Positions 8,831 to 19,300 of a DNA stretch of 64,000 bases are shown in pieces. Positions within the stretch are counted from its first letter, which is position 1, and each line of letters opens with the position of its first letter. The notes beneath the pieces were generated by a model that saw nothing but the letters and a program-made list of their open reading frames with translations, did not search any database and was not told where the DNA came from. The translations under genes and the position numbers were made by a program. Source of the stretch: Cristatella mucedo (lineage: Eukaryota; Bryozoa; Phylactolaemata; Cristatellidae); assembly GCA_009760855.2 (NCBI GenBank), contig WPIO01000014.1, positions 3,714,501 to 3,778,500 on the forward strand, in the 5' to 3' direction.

Positions 8831-8840
8831 TTCCTATATA
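8831..8840 (-). promoter_or_regulatory. TATATAGGAA motif before the orphan gene
   Basis: Read on minus, TATATAGGAA abuts ATG 8830, matching the pattern at the other viral starts. Confidence 0.5.
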
Positions 8841-9155
8841 AGGTAATAATATTTTGTTTAGATAAAAATAAAAATTGCAACAAAAAATTTTACTATAATA
8901 TATAATGATTTTTAAAAGAGATATCCTAGTCTTAAAAGACTTTAACGAGTTCGAGTGATAACGAGAACGAGTGTGATGATTTGTTTTTACCACTTTACGA
9001 TGTTTTTATTTTTGAAACGAGCGCTTTTTTCATTCTACAACGTTTTTAGTTTTGAAACGAGTTCGAGTGTTAACAAGAACGAGTTGAAAAAGTAAAAATG
9101 TTGTAAAAGGGAAAAAGATGCAAGTTGATAAAATAAAAATGTCGTATAGGGTAAA
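8841..9155. repeat. Non-coding right end of the viral element with subterminal direct repeats
   Basis: About 315 bases without a gene. A ~28-base unit built on ACGAGTTCGAGTG...AACRAGAACGAG occurs at 8944-8972 and again at 9056-9085. A second pair with TTTTTGAAACGAG cores lies at 8997-9023 and 9038-9066. A third pair, around TAAAAATGTYGTA, lies near 9093-9115 and 9131-9154. This is consistent with a terminal repeat or replication/packaging region. The matching left end is not in the window, so a TIR cannot be shown. Confidence 0.5.
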
Positions 9156-12075
9156 AACACATCATCAAGCGACCTCCTTCTGGCTGTTTAAACTCGTTTA
9201 TAGAGGAGTTTTTGGAGTTACTCACTAAAACATTTGTGTGTGACAGACCGTTACTGATAGCAGGAAACTTCAACATTCACGTTGACAAAGCTAGCGACGG
9301 CCAGGTCAGCTCATCTCTTGACTGTCTGGAGAACCTTGGTTTGGTCTAACATTTTAATCATACCACTCACGTTGTTGGCCACAACTTTGGTCTCATTATC
9401 ACAAAGGATGTCTGCCCCACTGACCTTATGTGCCCGCTGACCCTCTCGGATTTCTCCGGCCCTTCTAACTGTTCCTGCTCGGTTGTACGTACAGGATTTT
9501 TAGCGACGAAACTTAAAAAGCATTGACCGGGGCAATTTTCTTTGAAATCTGTATGTGAGGTAGGTTTTCTTGATCTGCATCCAGACTCGACCGACAGCCT
9601 TGATACCCTCACTAATGCAGTGAACATGACACATAGGAGCGCCTCTGGTGAGCATAGTCCCTTACATTCTTTCCGTGTACATATTCGTTTACATTCTTTC
9701 CGCGTACGGAGACTTCTTTCAATTTACGAAAAAACTTCAAAAGATGGACCGCAATAAGTGCAGGCTTGAAAGCCGCTTTAATAAGTGTACGTCTGACGAA
9801 GATCTAGTCATTTCAAAGACTTCCTTCGAGTCTACACTCGGAAACTTAAAAAGCCAGGGTTTTTTCCCCTCGAAACTGAAGTCCTGCTAATCTGAACGAA
9901 AAAGAGTTTTGTAAGACATTAAACGGTTTGCCAATACTGAAAGGTCTCACGCCCCAAATATTAGCGGCTCGGCCGAAAAGTTTTCAGCCGTATTCACTGA
10001 AAAAATGGTGCCGATCGTGCCTCCGTAAAGCCTCCTCCGACTAAAGCAATTGCTGAGTTGCAAATTGTGACCTTCAAGAGATTTTCTGAGGGTTCTGCAT
10101 GCGGTGTGTCTACCTAAGGTCTAGTAAAAAGAGCTCACTTCTTGAAGAATCTCTATCTCATGTCTGCGATCTTCACTAGCAGACCAACTTACCTGGCCTT
10201 AACCCAAGATTATTAATCTTCTCTGGAAATATTGATCGTACTCAAATGATTCAAATCGGCCATCAATAGAGCGATACTTAAAAACCATTGATCATATACA
10301 GGGGTCCTTGCTAACTATCGCCCAGTTTCCCTTCTTTCTTTGTTGTCAAAGATTAGAGAAAAACTTGTCACTAAGCAGCTGGTAGCACACATTGAAAAGA
10401 ACAAAATTTCAGAAAAATTTCTGTCGGGGTTCCGCTGAAACTGCTCTTCTCTGTGTAACCAGTGACATAATATGTTGCAACGACGACGGGAATGCCACTG
10501 CCCTATCGCTGACAGATCTATCAGCTGCTTTCGACACCATTGATATATCTTACGTATATATTATATTACAATATATATATTTATATTATGTTATATTACT
10601 ATACATTATATAAATATATATAAACAAAATAAATAAATAAATCATAGCTGCTTAAACAGCCTCTTTTTGCATAGCAACAGAAGAGCCTTTACGGTTATCA
10701 CCACGCTGGCAGTGGCGATAAAGGGTCGCCCACCGCAGGAATCGAACCCGCGACTTCGGACCGAGGTCGTGAAAGCAACCGCCTTACCTAGTGTGCCATC
10801 ACGGCTCACCAATCTATCATACTTGAACGATTGAGACGATCGGTCTGGCAGACGAGGCACTGGCGTGCTTTTAATCGTACATGTCCGATCGTGTTCAATC
10901 TGTGTCTGTCGGGGTCAGGTCCCATCCATCAGACCAGTTGCCTGTGGAGTCCCTCGAGAATCTGTCATCGGTTCTTTGCTGCTCTCTATTTATACCCAAC
11001 CTCTGGGGAAAAGTGATTTGGACCCGTAGAAAAGGCGATCACTTGTATGCTGACGACATTCACCGGTATTTGTCATTTGAACCATCGGAATCTGCGGCTG
11101 CGACTGATAAACTGAACGATTACCTTGTAGACATTCGATCCTGGATGCCGGAAAATTTCCTTATACTAGACGACGATAAAACGGAACTGTTGCTCATAGG
11201 ACACCTCATGGGTTGCTGGACTTGAAAGCTTCGCTCTTCTAATAGGTGATACTGATGTGCGACCAGCACCTCGTTCTCGGAATTTAGGTGCCGTCTTCGA
11301 CCCCTGCCTAAATTTTGAATGTCAGCCACAGCTATCCATCGCTTCCAATCCCCATCTAAGATTAGGAGCTGTCTTCCAAGGTGACTTGCAAAACATGTAA
11401 CTAGATTTTTAGCTCCTTGGTTCTGTCTCGGCTAGATTGTTGTAATTTTCTTTTGGCTGGGCTACAGAAAAAAAGCCACTAGACTACCGCAGCTGGCGAT
11501 GAATATGGCTGCAAGGCTAGTTTACTAATCCCAGAGGTTTGACCGTGCGTCTCCTTTGCTGAAAGAGCTTGGCTGGCTGCCGGTTGATCAACAGATACTG
11601 AGCAAAACAAAGTACTTACGCTACCCATAAGGCCGCCATGGCTTGGCTACTCCATACCTAGCTGAACTGCTGAACCGGTTTCAGCCTCCTCATGCCCTCA
11701 GCTCCTGCATGGACAAAAAATTAGCTGTTCCATTCCTCCGCTTAAAGACCATTTGGCGACAGAAGCTTTAGCTCTGCAGGTTCAAGACTGTGGAATTCAC
11801 TCCCACCATTATTGCGAAACGATACCTACTCTCCTGCTGCCGACTATGGCTCATGCTTTTCAGCAGACCTGAGCTGCTACTTCCATGCTACTCACTACCT
11901 CAACTGCTCTCCTGACTTAACTGTGCTTTTCACTTTCTCTTTGCTACGTGCGAATAAGTCTGCTGGCCATCGAATGCTTACTGAAAGCCGCTTAGGCAGT
12001 GAGTGTGCAATAGAAATCTCTCCTACGTAACACCCACATGTCTGTGGATTTACAGACGGAGATACATTACATAAA
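9156..12075 (+). mobile_element. LINE-B non-LTR retrotransposon, decayed near-complete copy
   Basis: AP-endonuclease remains begin at 9160 (RPPSG...LLIAGNFNIHVD, then a THVVGHNFGLIIT-like block). A linker follows at 9540-9900. Reverse-transcriptase fingers are near 10310-10370 (NYRPVSLLSLLSK), and the catalytic A motif is near 10500 ([12 protein letters not shown]). A SINE-1 copy interrupts at 10627-10810. The YADD box is at 11047-11060, followed by thumb and C-terminal domain to ~11830. The 3' end has GGAGTTACAG-like sequence and a weak ACATT tail (to ~12075). There are many stops and frameshifts. It begins exactly where the viral element ends. CR1/L2-type clade by motif order. Confidence 0.7.
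10627..10810 (-). mobile_element. SINE-1 (tRNA-derived), minus, with TTTAT-type tail
   Basis: Read on minus: a tRNA-like head with box A (TGGCACACTAGG) and box B (GGTTCGATTCC), then a tRNA-unrelated body ending in a GCTATGCAAAAAGAGGC-like stretch and a TTTATTTAT tail. It interrupts the LINE-B reverse transcriptase. Confidence 0.75.
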
Positions 12076-13140
12076 GTCCCTGTAAAATCTTGGATGTTGG
12101 GATCGGCGTAGCGGTCCCTACGGTAGTACTATCAGAACTCATTTGCTATTCGCCATTATTTTGACTTCCGAAGAGTCGTTCAGCCGACCCCGAGGAATGG
12201 TGACTGCCTCCCAACCTGCGCAACGAACGGCAACACGGTTACATAGCGGTCCATCTGAACGGCAGAGTGATTGCAAATACTTATGTATAAGTGACCAGAT
12301 TCTCCGTTTAGTCTTACGAAAGTTCTGCTGCGGCTTGTGAACTCAGGTCCCTCGCCAAAAACGGCGCACGCACATCTCGCTGCTGGTAGTCCTTGCATGA
12401 CCAGTATCGATGGAGCTTGTGGGGGTGGGGGCTCGTGCGCACGATGTCGGCGCGACGAAGAACGAAGCCCCCAACCCCCCCCCCCCCCCCACCTCCCCAA
12501 CAAGCGAGTGGTATTGCATTGTACGCAGGCAACGCAAGCGAGCGTGTCGCGGACGGACGTAGTAGCCGCGGTGCAAGCAGCACCGGAGCTAGCGCCCGCG
12601 GAGGAAAGAAGAAGTGCGGGCAGGAGAGAGCGTAGCGTCCAGACGTCCGGCCGGCGGCGGACTGGCAGAAAGTAGTTCGCTGCGGCACTAGCGGGTCACG
12701 CGACCACAGCTGGCCCGTTGCCATTACGTTGGGCTTTGTCAGCCGCTGCAGACCGGCAGCAGCGCCTGATGAGGCGGTACTTAGCGCGCCCGTTCGCCGG
12801 GCGGAGTGGTGGCGTGAGTCCGGCTGGGGCGGAACCGCATTGGGGGCGCGGCCACGCCCACAAGCTTTAGCCACGGAGCACGTGTCCATCGAGTCTCAGC
12901 CATACATGTACGGATTCACTACAGTGCAAGGCGAGAGCAACCAGGAGTTACGCAGCTGCTAGGCAGGCGTTTGTTTAGACGCCCTCGGCTACGACTGGCT
13001 CCAAAGAGGCAACCGGAAGACTTGCCTTTGGCGGAGCTTCGGCCTCTCTCAGAGTGGGGAAGAACTTTTTGTATAGAGGCGCTAGAAAGCATTTCCGGCG
13101 GTACGCTAGAGGTGCAAAGCTCCATGGGGTTACTTTAGAA

Positions 13141-13142
<2 letters not shown>
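12076..13142. other. GC-rich, CpG-dense block with a C16 run
   Basis: From about 12330 to 13130 the sequence is GC-rich and CpG-dense, unlike its surroundings. It holds a 16-C run at 12475-12490. Overlapping frames of 100-190 residues exist on both strands, but they are low-complexity (Arg/Ala/Pro/Gly-rich) and resemble no protein I know. It is best read as a CpG-island-like promoter or first-exon region of an unidentified transcript. Confidence 0.4.

Positions 13143-13207
<65 letters not shown>
13143..13207. repeat. (GA)n microsatellite
   Basis: About 65 bases of almost perfect GA dinucleotide repeat at the downstream edge of the GC-rich block. Confidence 0.95.
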
Positions 13208-13764
13208 AGGGCGTATAAACTTTTTATTTTAGACGGGGCGACGTATGCGTGGTGGACATGTAGCATTTGGGGCACCGTACCAAGCTCTCCTAATGTAAAT
13301 GCTGGTCTCACCTAAGTGAGGCAGCGATTACGGATGCATCTAGGTCGGGTCCCTACGGTGCTGAGACTCAAGACTCCCCCCCCCCCCATTCGGGCATAGC
13401 AATTTGCATAGATGAGCTGAATAGATTTTCTCATTGTGTGAAGTCCTTCGCTAGTCCTCCTCCTCTAGCCCATGCCTGCAGCTTCATTAATCACCACCTG
13501 GGAGCAAGCCTTTTGGGACTCAAGCTAGCACGTCACAAGGTCAAATACCTCGATTCCTCGACTTAAAGGAGCCACTAAAGTGCTTGGAAAGAGATTTTGA
13601 GTTCTCCGAAGGCGCTATATCAAATGCATTGCCATTATTTTTAAATGGCACTACGATCATGCCGGCGGGACCTCCCTGCGACTACTTTACCAATCAACGC
13701 TCCTTTGCGAATTGCAAAGTTAGATAGCGACTGCTAACTAAAGCCGCCTAGAGATCGTGTGCGG
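13208..13764. other. Spacer without recognised feature
   Basis: I see no gene here. A short fragment at about 13590-13640 resembles a LINE-A 3' end (GTGCTTGGAAAGAGATTTTGAGTTC-type hairpin arm). A C10-type run lies near 13375-13387. Confidence 0.3.
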
Positions 13765-13935
13765 GTGAGCCGTGATGGCACACTAGGTAAGCTTTTACGA
13801 CCTCGGTCCCGAGGTCGTGGGTTCGATTCCTGCGGTGGGCGATCCTTTATCGCCACTGCAAGCGATGGTGATAGCCTCAAAGGCTCTTCTGTCGCTATAC
13901 AAAAGAGGCTGTTTAATCAGCTAGGATTTTTTTAT
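13765..13935 (+). mobile_element. SINE-1, plus
   Basis: tRNA-like head (GTGAGCCGTGATGGCACACTAGG, ...GGTTCGATTCCTGCGG) and the shared body ending CTGTCGCTATACAAAAGAGG, then a T-rich tail. It matches the copies at 24231 and 45672. Confidence 0.75.
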
Positions 13936-14017
13936 GCAAAGTGACTGCACATTTTTTCAATTAGGGTGAGTGCGGCCATTCGGGCCAAGAGCGATTCCTG
14001 CTCCACGATCATCCGGT

Positions 14018-14265
14018 ACTATGTAATGTAATGTAATGTATCTCTGTCTGTAACTCCACAAAGTCATAAAGACCACGTGGGTGTTACGCAGGAGAGCTTT
14101 GCATAGCGCACTCACAGCCTAAGCGGCTTTCGGCACGCATTCGGTAGCCAACAGACTTCGTCTCACGAAACAAAGAGAAAGTGGGAAGCATAGCAGAGTC
14201 AGGAGAGCAGTTGAGGTAGTGAGTAGCATAGAAGTAGCACTGCAGGATAGTCGCGACGCCCAAGG
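14018..14265 (-). mobile_element. LINE-B 3' end, minus
   Basis: Begins with three ATGTA/ATTAC-type tail units, then the complement of the GGAGTTACAG...AACACCCAC 3' UTR and the Ser/Cys-rich C-terminal coding end also seen at 11800-12070 and 36230-36470. It is 5'-truncated. Confidence 0.7.
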
Positions 14266-14478
14266 CTTACTAGCGGGAGAGTCTAGATAGATCGCAAAAA
14301 ACCAAGGCCACTCACTGGTCGAGGTTAGCGTACTGTAGCGTGCGTCTCAAAACGGGAAAGCAGTACAAACATTCGCTTCAAAATAACAATAAGCTACAGT
14401 GCATAATGAAAATATAGGTATTGAGTATAGCTCCTAAAAGTCTACGAAGTAAGCATGCACTGAAGGCACACACGTTTA

Positions 14479-14493
14479 CCCCCCCCCCCCCCC
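14479..14493. repeat. C15 homopolymer
   Basis: Fifteen consecutive C, one of several long C/G runs in the window. Confidence 0.9.
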
Positions 14494-14647
14494 GTTATTC
14501 AACCGAGACAGCACACTGTATCGGTAATCTTCGATTAGCATTGGGCATTCAAAAGTTCGGGCTAAAAATCTATGTTGGCCCTATTTCTCGCCGTTACTTG
14601 AGTCCAGCCCGATCCACCTGTGATAACCGGGCAATTCAGTTGAGATT

Positions 14648-14798
14648 ATGTTAATAATAATAACAATGCATCGATATAGCGCCCTTAGAGAACTCAATTT
14701 CTTTTTAGGGACTTTATATACAGCCTCTGTGAAGTGCCTAGAAAGAGATTCAGTTCTCGAGGGTGCTGTACAAATGTCTCATTATTTTTGTTATTAGC
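14648..14798. mobile_element. Two LINE-A/SINE-2 type tails in opposite orientation
   Basis: A minus-strand tail (TAATAATAATAACAATG..., 14648-14720) is followed directly by a plus-strand tail (GTGCCTAGAAAGAGATTCAG, 14732-14795). Each carries the hairpin and ATT-rich end, so the pair forms an inverted repeat. Confidence 0.55.
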
Positions 14799-14974
14799 AA
14801 CCCTCGCTCACAGCGAGAACCGCTTGCAATAGGTAAGCGATCTGAGATCGCTGATTTTTACGAGTGGCCAGCAAAACTCGAGGCTCGGCCTGATGGGGAA
14901 CTCAGAGACCTGGGGAGATAGGGAACTCAGGAGAGATTCTGGAGAGATAGGGAACTTAAGGAAATCACAGAGAA

Positions 14975-15485
14975 CTTCTGAGAACTCAATCTCTCTCTAA
15001 GTGCTTTACATGTGCTGCAAAGGGAAATGCAATTGAATGGTGAGTAATATCATGCTTGATAAACAAACAGCAAGAATAACATGATTAGGGGTGACATGCA
15101 CAGGGTCAGCATGCAAGTGTGGTTAGTGGCAGCATGCACAATGTCAGCACGCATAAGCGAAAAAATGACGAATCGCAGGAGCCCACTAAATGCTGTCCTT
15201 ATTAGGTGCGTTTTTAAGTTCTTTTCGAATGTGGTCAAATCAGGGGATGTTGTGACGAAAGTCGGGAGTGAGTTCCAGGCTTTGGGAGCATACGAACTAA
15301 ATGCACGGTCTCCTAAAGGATCTGAGGTTTGTACGAAGTATCGGTAAACAGTTAGATTCCGAACACTTGGCAAGTTATCACGACCTCTGGCCATGAAACT
15401 GCACTGAATCATGCACAAGCACGCAAGCAAACCATACTGTAACAATAAAGCCAAGTTCACTAGGGCGAAAGGAAATCTGACCGGA
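14975..15485 (-). mobile_element. LINE-A 3' end, minus
   Basis: Complement of the LINE-A 3' UTR (CTTTGCAGCA...GTAAAGCRCYTAGA) and of the C-terminal coding end with the [14 protein letters not shown] and FEKNLKTHL motifs. 5'-truncated. Confidence 0.75.
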
Positions 15486-15488
15486 GCG

Positions 15489-15985
15489 GATGTAATGTAA
15501 TGCAATGTATCGCCCTCTGTTACTCCACAAAGCCATTAGGACTAAGTGGGTGTTCTCGGGAGTTCTCTATAGCGAACTCAAAGCCTAAGCGGCTTTCGGT
15601 ATGCATTCGGTAGCCAAAAGACTTCATCTCAAGCAACAAAGAGACAGTGGGAAGCCTAACTGAGTAAGGAAGGCAGTTAAAGTAGCGCATAGCATGGACG
15701 TAGCAGCTCAAGACGGCTGGCAAGGACGTGCAACAGTCGGCAGCAAAAGCGTAGATGTCATCCTGAGACTTTAAAGATGCAAGGTCATTGCAGGTAAAGA
15801 ACAGTTCCAAACTTCCAGAGCTTCCATAAGCTGAAGGCACGAACACCAAAAGATTTCAATTTAGCCCGTGAGATGGCAAAATGACACGATGCTGAGTAGA
15901 GGTTGGTGCGAAAGCAAACTGGATGAGCAAGGAGTTCGTATACATAAGCTGGTACATGTTGCTCCAAGTTTATAGCTGGGTTATT
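15489..15985 (-). mobile_element. LINE-B 3' end, minus
   Basis: Tail ATGTAATGTAATGC and the 3' UTR with GTTACTCCACAAAG. Then the C-terminal coding region up to a YELLAHPVCFRTNLYSA-type stretch homologous to the AELLNRF segment of the 11650 copy. Confidence 0.65.
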
Positions 15986-16203
15986 TCCCAACCGTTTTTT
16001 GATCCTACAGCTATTCGACCAGGTGGCTCCGTGGCCGAGCGGCTCTGTCTGCTTCTCTGTCTGCTGCTCAATAGACTGGCTACAACTGAAAGTGTGCGGT
16101 GCCTTTCATCGATACAGGTGACGAAAGCAGTAGTGCACGACAATAATTGAGCCTGCCAACTATAAACAATTGCGTCCTAGCACAGCCTTCAACCTCGGCA
16201 ATG

Positions 16204-16339
16204 TCACAAATAAAGCTTCTTTATTCGACACAGATTTAAGCTATCGGCCAGCACAGGATCATCTCGGAGAAAAAGAGGTAGGAAAGCAAAAGCCCACATT
16301 TTCCAAGCGGAAAAATTGCACTATAATTTAAGAGTAAAT
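16204..16339 (-). CDS. SLC48A1: SLC48A1-like exon 3 (one-base frame break)
   Basis: The acceptor CCCAG lies at 16344-16340. The first part reads [10 protein letters not shown]. After a T5 run (minus strand, near 16311-16315) the neighbouring frame reads [13 protein letters not shown]...DSLNL and ends at TGA 16206-16204. One missing T explains both. An AATAAAG string lies just before the stop on the coding strand and could serve as a poly(A) signal. Confidence 0.6.
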
Positions 16340-19300
16340 CTGGGATACCAGGCCAGCTAAGCATGTGACGAACAAGCCCAAGCCTGGTGCACATGGGAAA
16401 CCTGGCTTGGCTAGACATATTCGGCTACACCAACAAGTAACTGCATCAGTTAACAATCTGCTGTCGAATCTCGAAGCTTCGTAGAGCAATAGAACCTGAT
16501 TTGGCAGAGAAGGCCAGTTGTAATGAGTCTTGCGATACTTTTCCGTATATTATCCGTTGGCACTATCGACAGTGTGTTGTATCACAACTTCACGGCTGTT
16601 CTACGTCGTCATTAAGAGCCGTCTTGCTGCTATCTCTGTTGATATCCGAGCGGTAGCCTCTACTATAGTAAAACAATGCAAAGCCCCACTTCCACGTCAT
16701 GAAGTTCCACACGATCGTTATAAAGTAGTTAGAGCCGTGGACAGAAAATGCTGAAAATCAAATAGTAAGTGTCAAATGATAACATTGTCTCACAAGAAAG
16801 CAGCTCACGAAGTGTTTGACACCTACTGAACAGGGGCGAATAATTAATGTGTCGTTAAATCGACTTACAACCATTACTTTGACAACAAGTGACACATGAT
16901 GGCTTTTTCTTTCCCTCTCTCTTCTCTCAACTAATATTATTACCTCAAGTGCAGCATGTCAAAAGGTTCCATCTCAGTTACCGGCATGCTTTTACAGTGG
17001 CGGAAGCTGCCACGGTGTAGCAGTTTCCTTGTATGCATACGATGTTCTAATACAATACAATAGTGTAAATGCAATCTGTATATTATGGACGAAGATTTTC
17101 TTTCCTACGGGGGACATGGCAAAAACATGTTCCACAAAAGCTGCGATGAGTAAAGAAAGGTCAAGATGCTTCCTTTGGCATTAGAAGCCTCAAATGGGTT
17201 CAAAATTCAACAGACAGCAATTTCTACAGCACCAACGAGCGATTTCAATTTCTACAGCACCAACTCAGTTGGGCAAACAGGATTCTTTTATGCATGCAGA
17301 CAAAAACCTGCACACTAGCACAACAGATGTGAAAGCACAAAGAGCTGCCCACAAAGAGCAGCTCGAAAAGCTGAACACCAAGGTCGTCAGTCATGCTCAG
17401 GCAGCTCTGCCAATCCACACAATCTAAGCTTCCATGCTATGCGGGTGATGCAGAGCTGTACCTGTACTTTGAGCTCTCCCTTCCTTCCTGCACGTCCAAC
17501 TCTCTTGCATCATGTATTACTGACATCTGCACTTGAATGGCAGCAAACTTTCTCAAAATTGAATGACAATCACGCCAACTTGCAATTTATGTATGCGAAG
17601 ACCTGGTGTTACTCAGAACAAGGAAAGCCTAACCTTTGCTTTTATTGGGTAACCTAATGTTACTCAGAACATTGAAAGTCTAACCCTCTAAATAAGACTC
17701 GGCAACACTTCCAAGTCCCTTCATTCTCTTACTTCGGCTATCGGAAATACTTCCAACCTAGGCTTCTCCAATACTTCCTGCTCTTAAGACTGAATTATTT
17801 TAGCAGCAATGATAACCAGCCTCAGATCCTATGGAAAATATGCTTTCAGATCATATGCACCTAAAACCCAACACACTGATCTCATTGAACAACTGATGTC
17901 ACAACATGCACTGAGTTGACACCGTACAAAGAAGCTAAAAACCCACCGGCTCCGCATAGCCCTTGCTCCGTCCGTGCAATGTGTACAAGTTATCAGTAAC
18001 ATATTGACATGCTCAGTTTACAGCAAACGGCAGGTGTCTATAAAAAATAAGCTATTTTAGGCTATAGAAGTGTTTTATAATTATTATGATTATTATCAGA
18101 TTTCAATACTCAGTAGATGCTGAACTGCTGAAAAGTGGTCGCTAAGCCTATGCCGTTCGTGCTACACATGGACGTGCGGTTGGTCTTTTAATCGGTGAAA
18201 TTCGGTCAAGTGTCATGTGTCAAGGTTTCACCCGGTTGATCAGTGGATGCAAACCAAAATTCCTACACTGACCTGAAAGGCCTACCATCGCTTGGTTCCT
18301 TCAAGCCGGTTTAGCCACCTTTTGCCTTCAGGTCATGTTAGGAGAATGAATCAGCTCGTCATTCTCTTTCACTGCAAGACTCTTGGCAACAGAAGCTTCT
18401 GCTCTGCAGGTCCTTTGACTGTGGTGCTTACTAATAAAGCTCTTGCACAAAGATGATATCTGCCCAGCCGGTCTGCATTCCAACTTCTATCCAACTTACT
18501 TCATCGATTGCCCTATTGACTCAGCTACGCTTCTTAATTTTTTTCACGAGATACAATCTATTGCTTTCTATCGCATGGGGCACCAAAGCTGTTTGGCCTT
18601 GAGTGCTCTATAGAAAACTCCACAGGTTGAAAAATATCCACCAAATACTCATATCTTTATGGCTCAATGGAGTTACAGCCAGATATGCATACCTGTGTAT
18701 ATTCCACGCAACATCCTAAAGCTCAAATTCATTGAGGCAAATGCTAAGTTTGTGCTAGCACACTTGCATATACATAACTTATTGAGCCTGTATGTGCAGG
18801 GGTTGGTTTGAGCAGATGCATGCCTGTGCAAAAGCTTTCCGTGTGTAAGTTCGATGTTCTGTGCGCGTGTGTGAGTGCGCGCGAATGCATTTGTGTGTGT
18901 ACGTGCATGCACGTGGGTGGGTGCTTACGTGGGCATGCATGTGTGAACACATGGGTATACTGCACGAATACATACAGGTGAGCGAGAGAGTATGCATGTG
19001 GGTGTGCATGAGCAGGAATATCTGTTCATGCCTACTACGAATATGTGTGAGTAAATTAGTGGGCACTAAGCACTGCAATTGGAAAATACACAGGAATTGC
19101 CACTTACCAGCATTGCGGGCATTGTAAAAGCAGCTTGAGCAACAGCACAGGGACCATAACAATGCGCAGCAGCATGATAAAGACAAAGCAGCAGCATCAA
19201 ACTTTCACGTAAGCAGATCAACAATCCCTTCTTTCACTTGCAAGTCGGAAGCGCATTTCCAGGTTACAGTCGAGTACCTACCTCCGGGACCGCCAGGCCA

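Larger units (their letters stand above)
1..9155. mobile_element. Endogenous Polinton/adintovirus-like dsDNA virus element (right part)
   Basis: The stretch is AT-rich, intron-free and tightly packed on both strands, unlike the rest of the window. Gene order is three tandem virion-protein genes, a small basic protein, the major capsid protein, a YqaJ exonuclease and a fibre on plus; a zinc protein on minus; the integrase on plus; and two more genes on minus. Capsid plus a retroviral-type integrase is the hallmark of Polinton/Maverick and adintovirus elements. YqaJ nucleases and phage-like fibres are not part of their usual core set. Polymerase B, ATPase and protease are not visible and would lie left of position 1. 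The right edge is set where AT-rich repeats give way to LINE endonuclease sequence near 9155. The left edge, terminal inverted repeats and target duplication cannot be seen. Confidence 0.8.

Noticed and set aside
12314-12889. Overlapping 80-190 residue open frames on both strands
   Set aside because: GC-rich low-complexity sequence with few stops. No domain, and equal openness on both strands.
16020-16100. tRNA-like box A (TGGCCGAGCGGC)
   Set aside because: No matching box B or cloverleaf nearby.
18673-19186. His/Thr/Cys-rich frames across the TG-rich tract
   Set aside because: Translation of low-complexity repeat.
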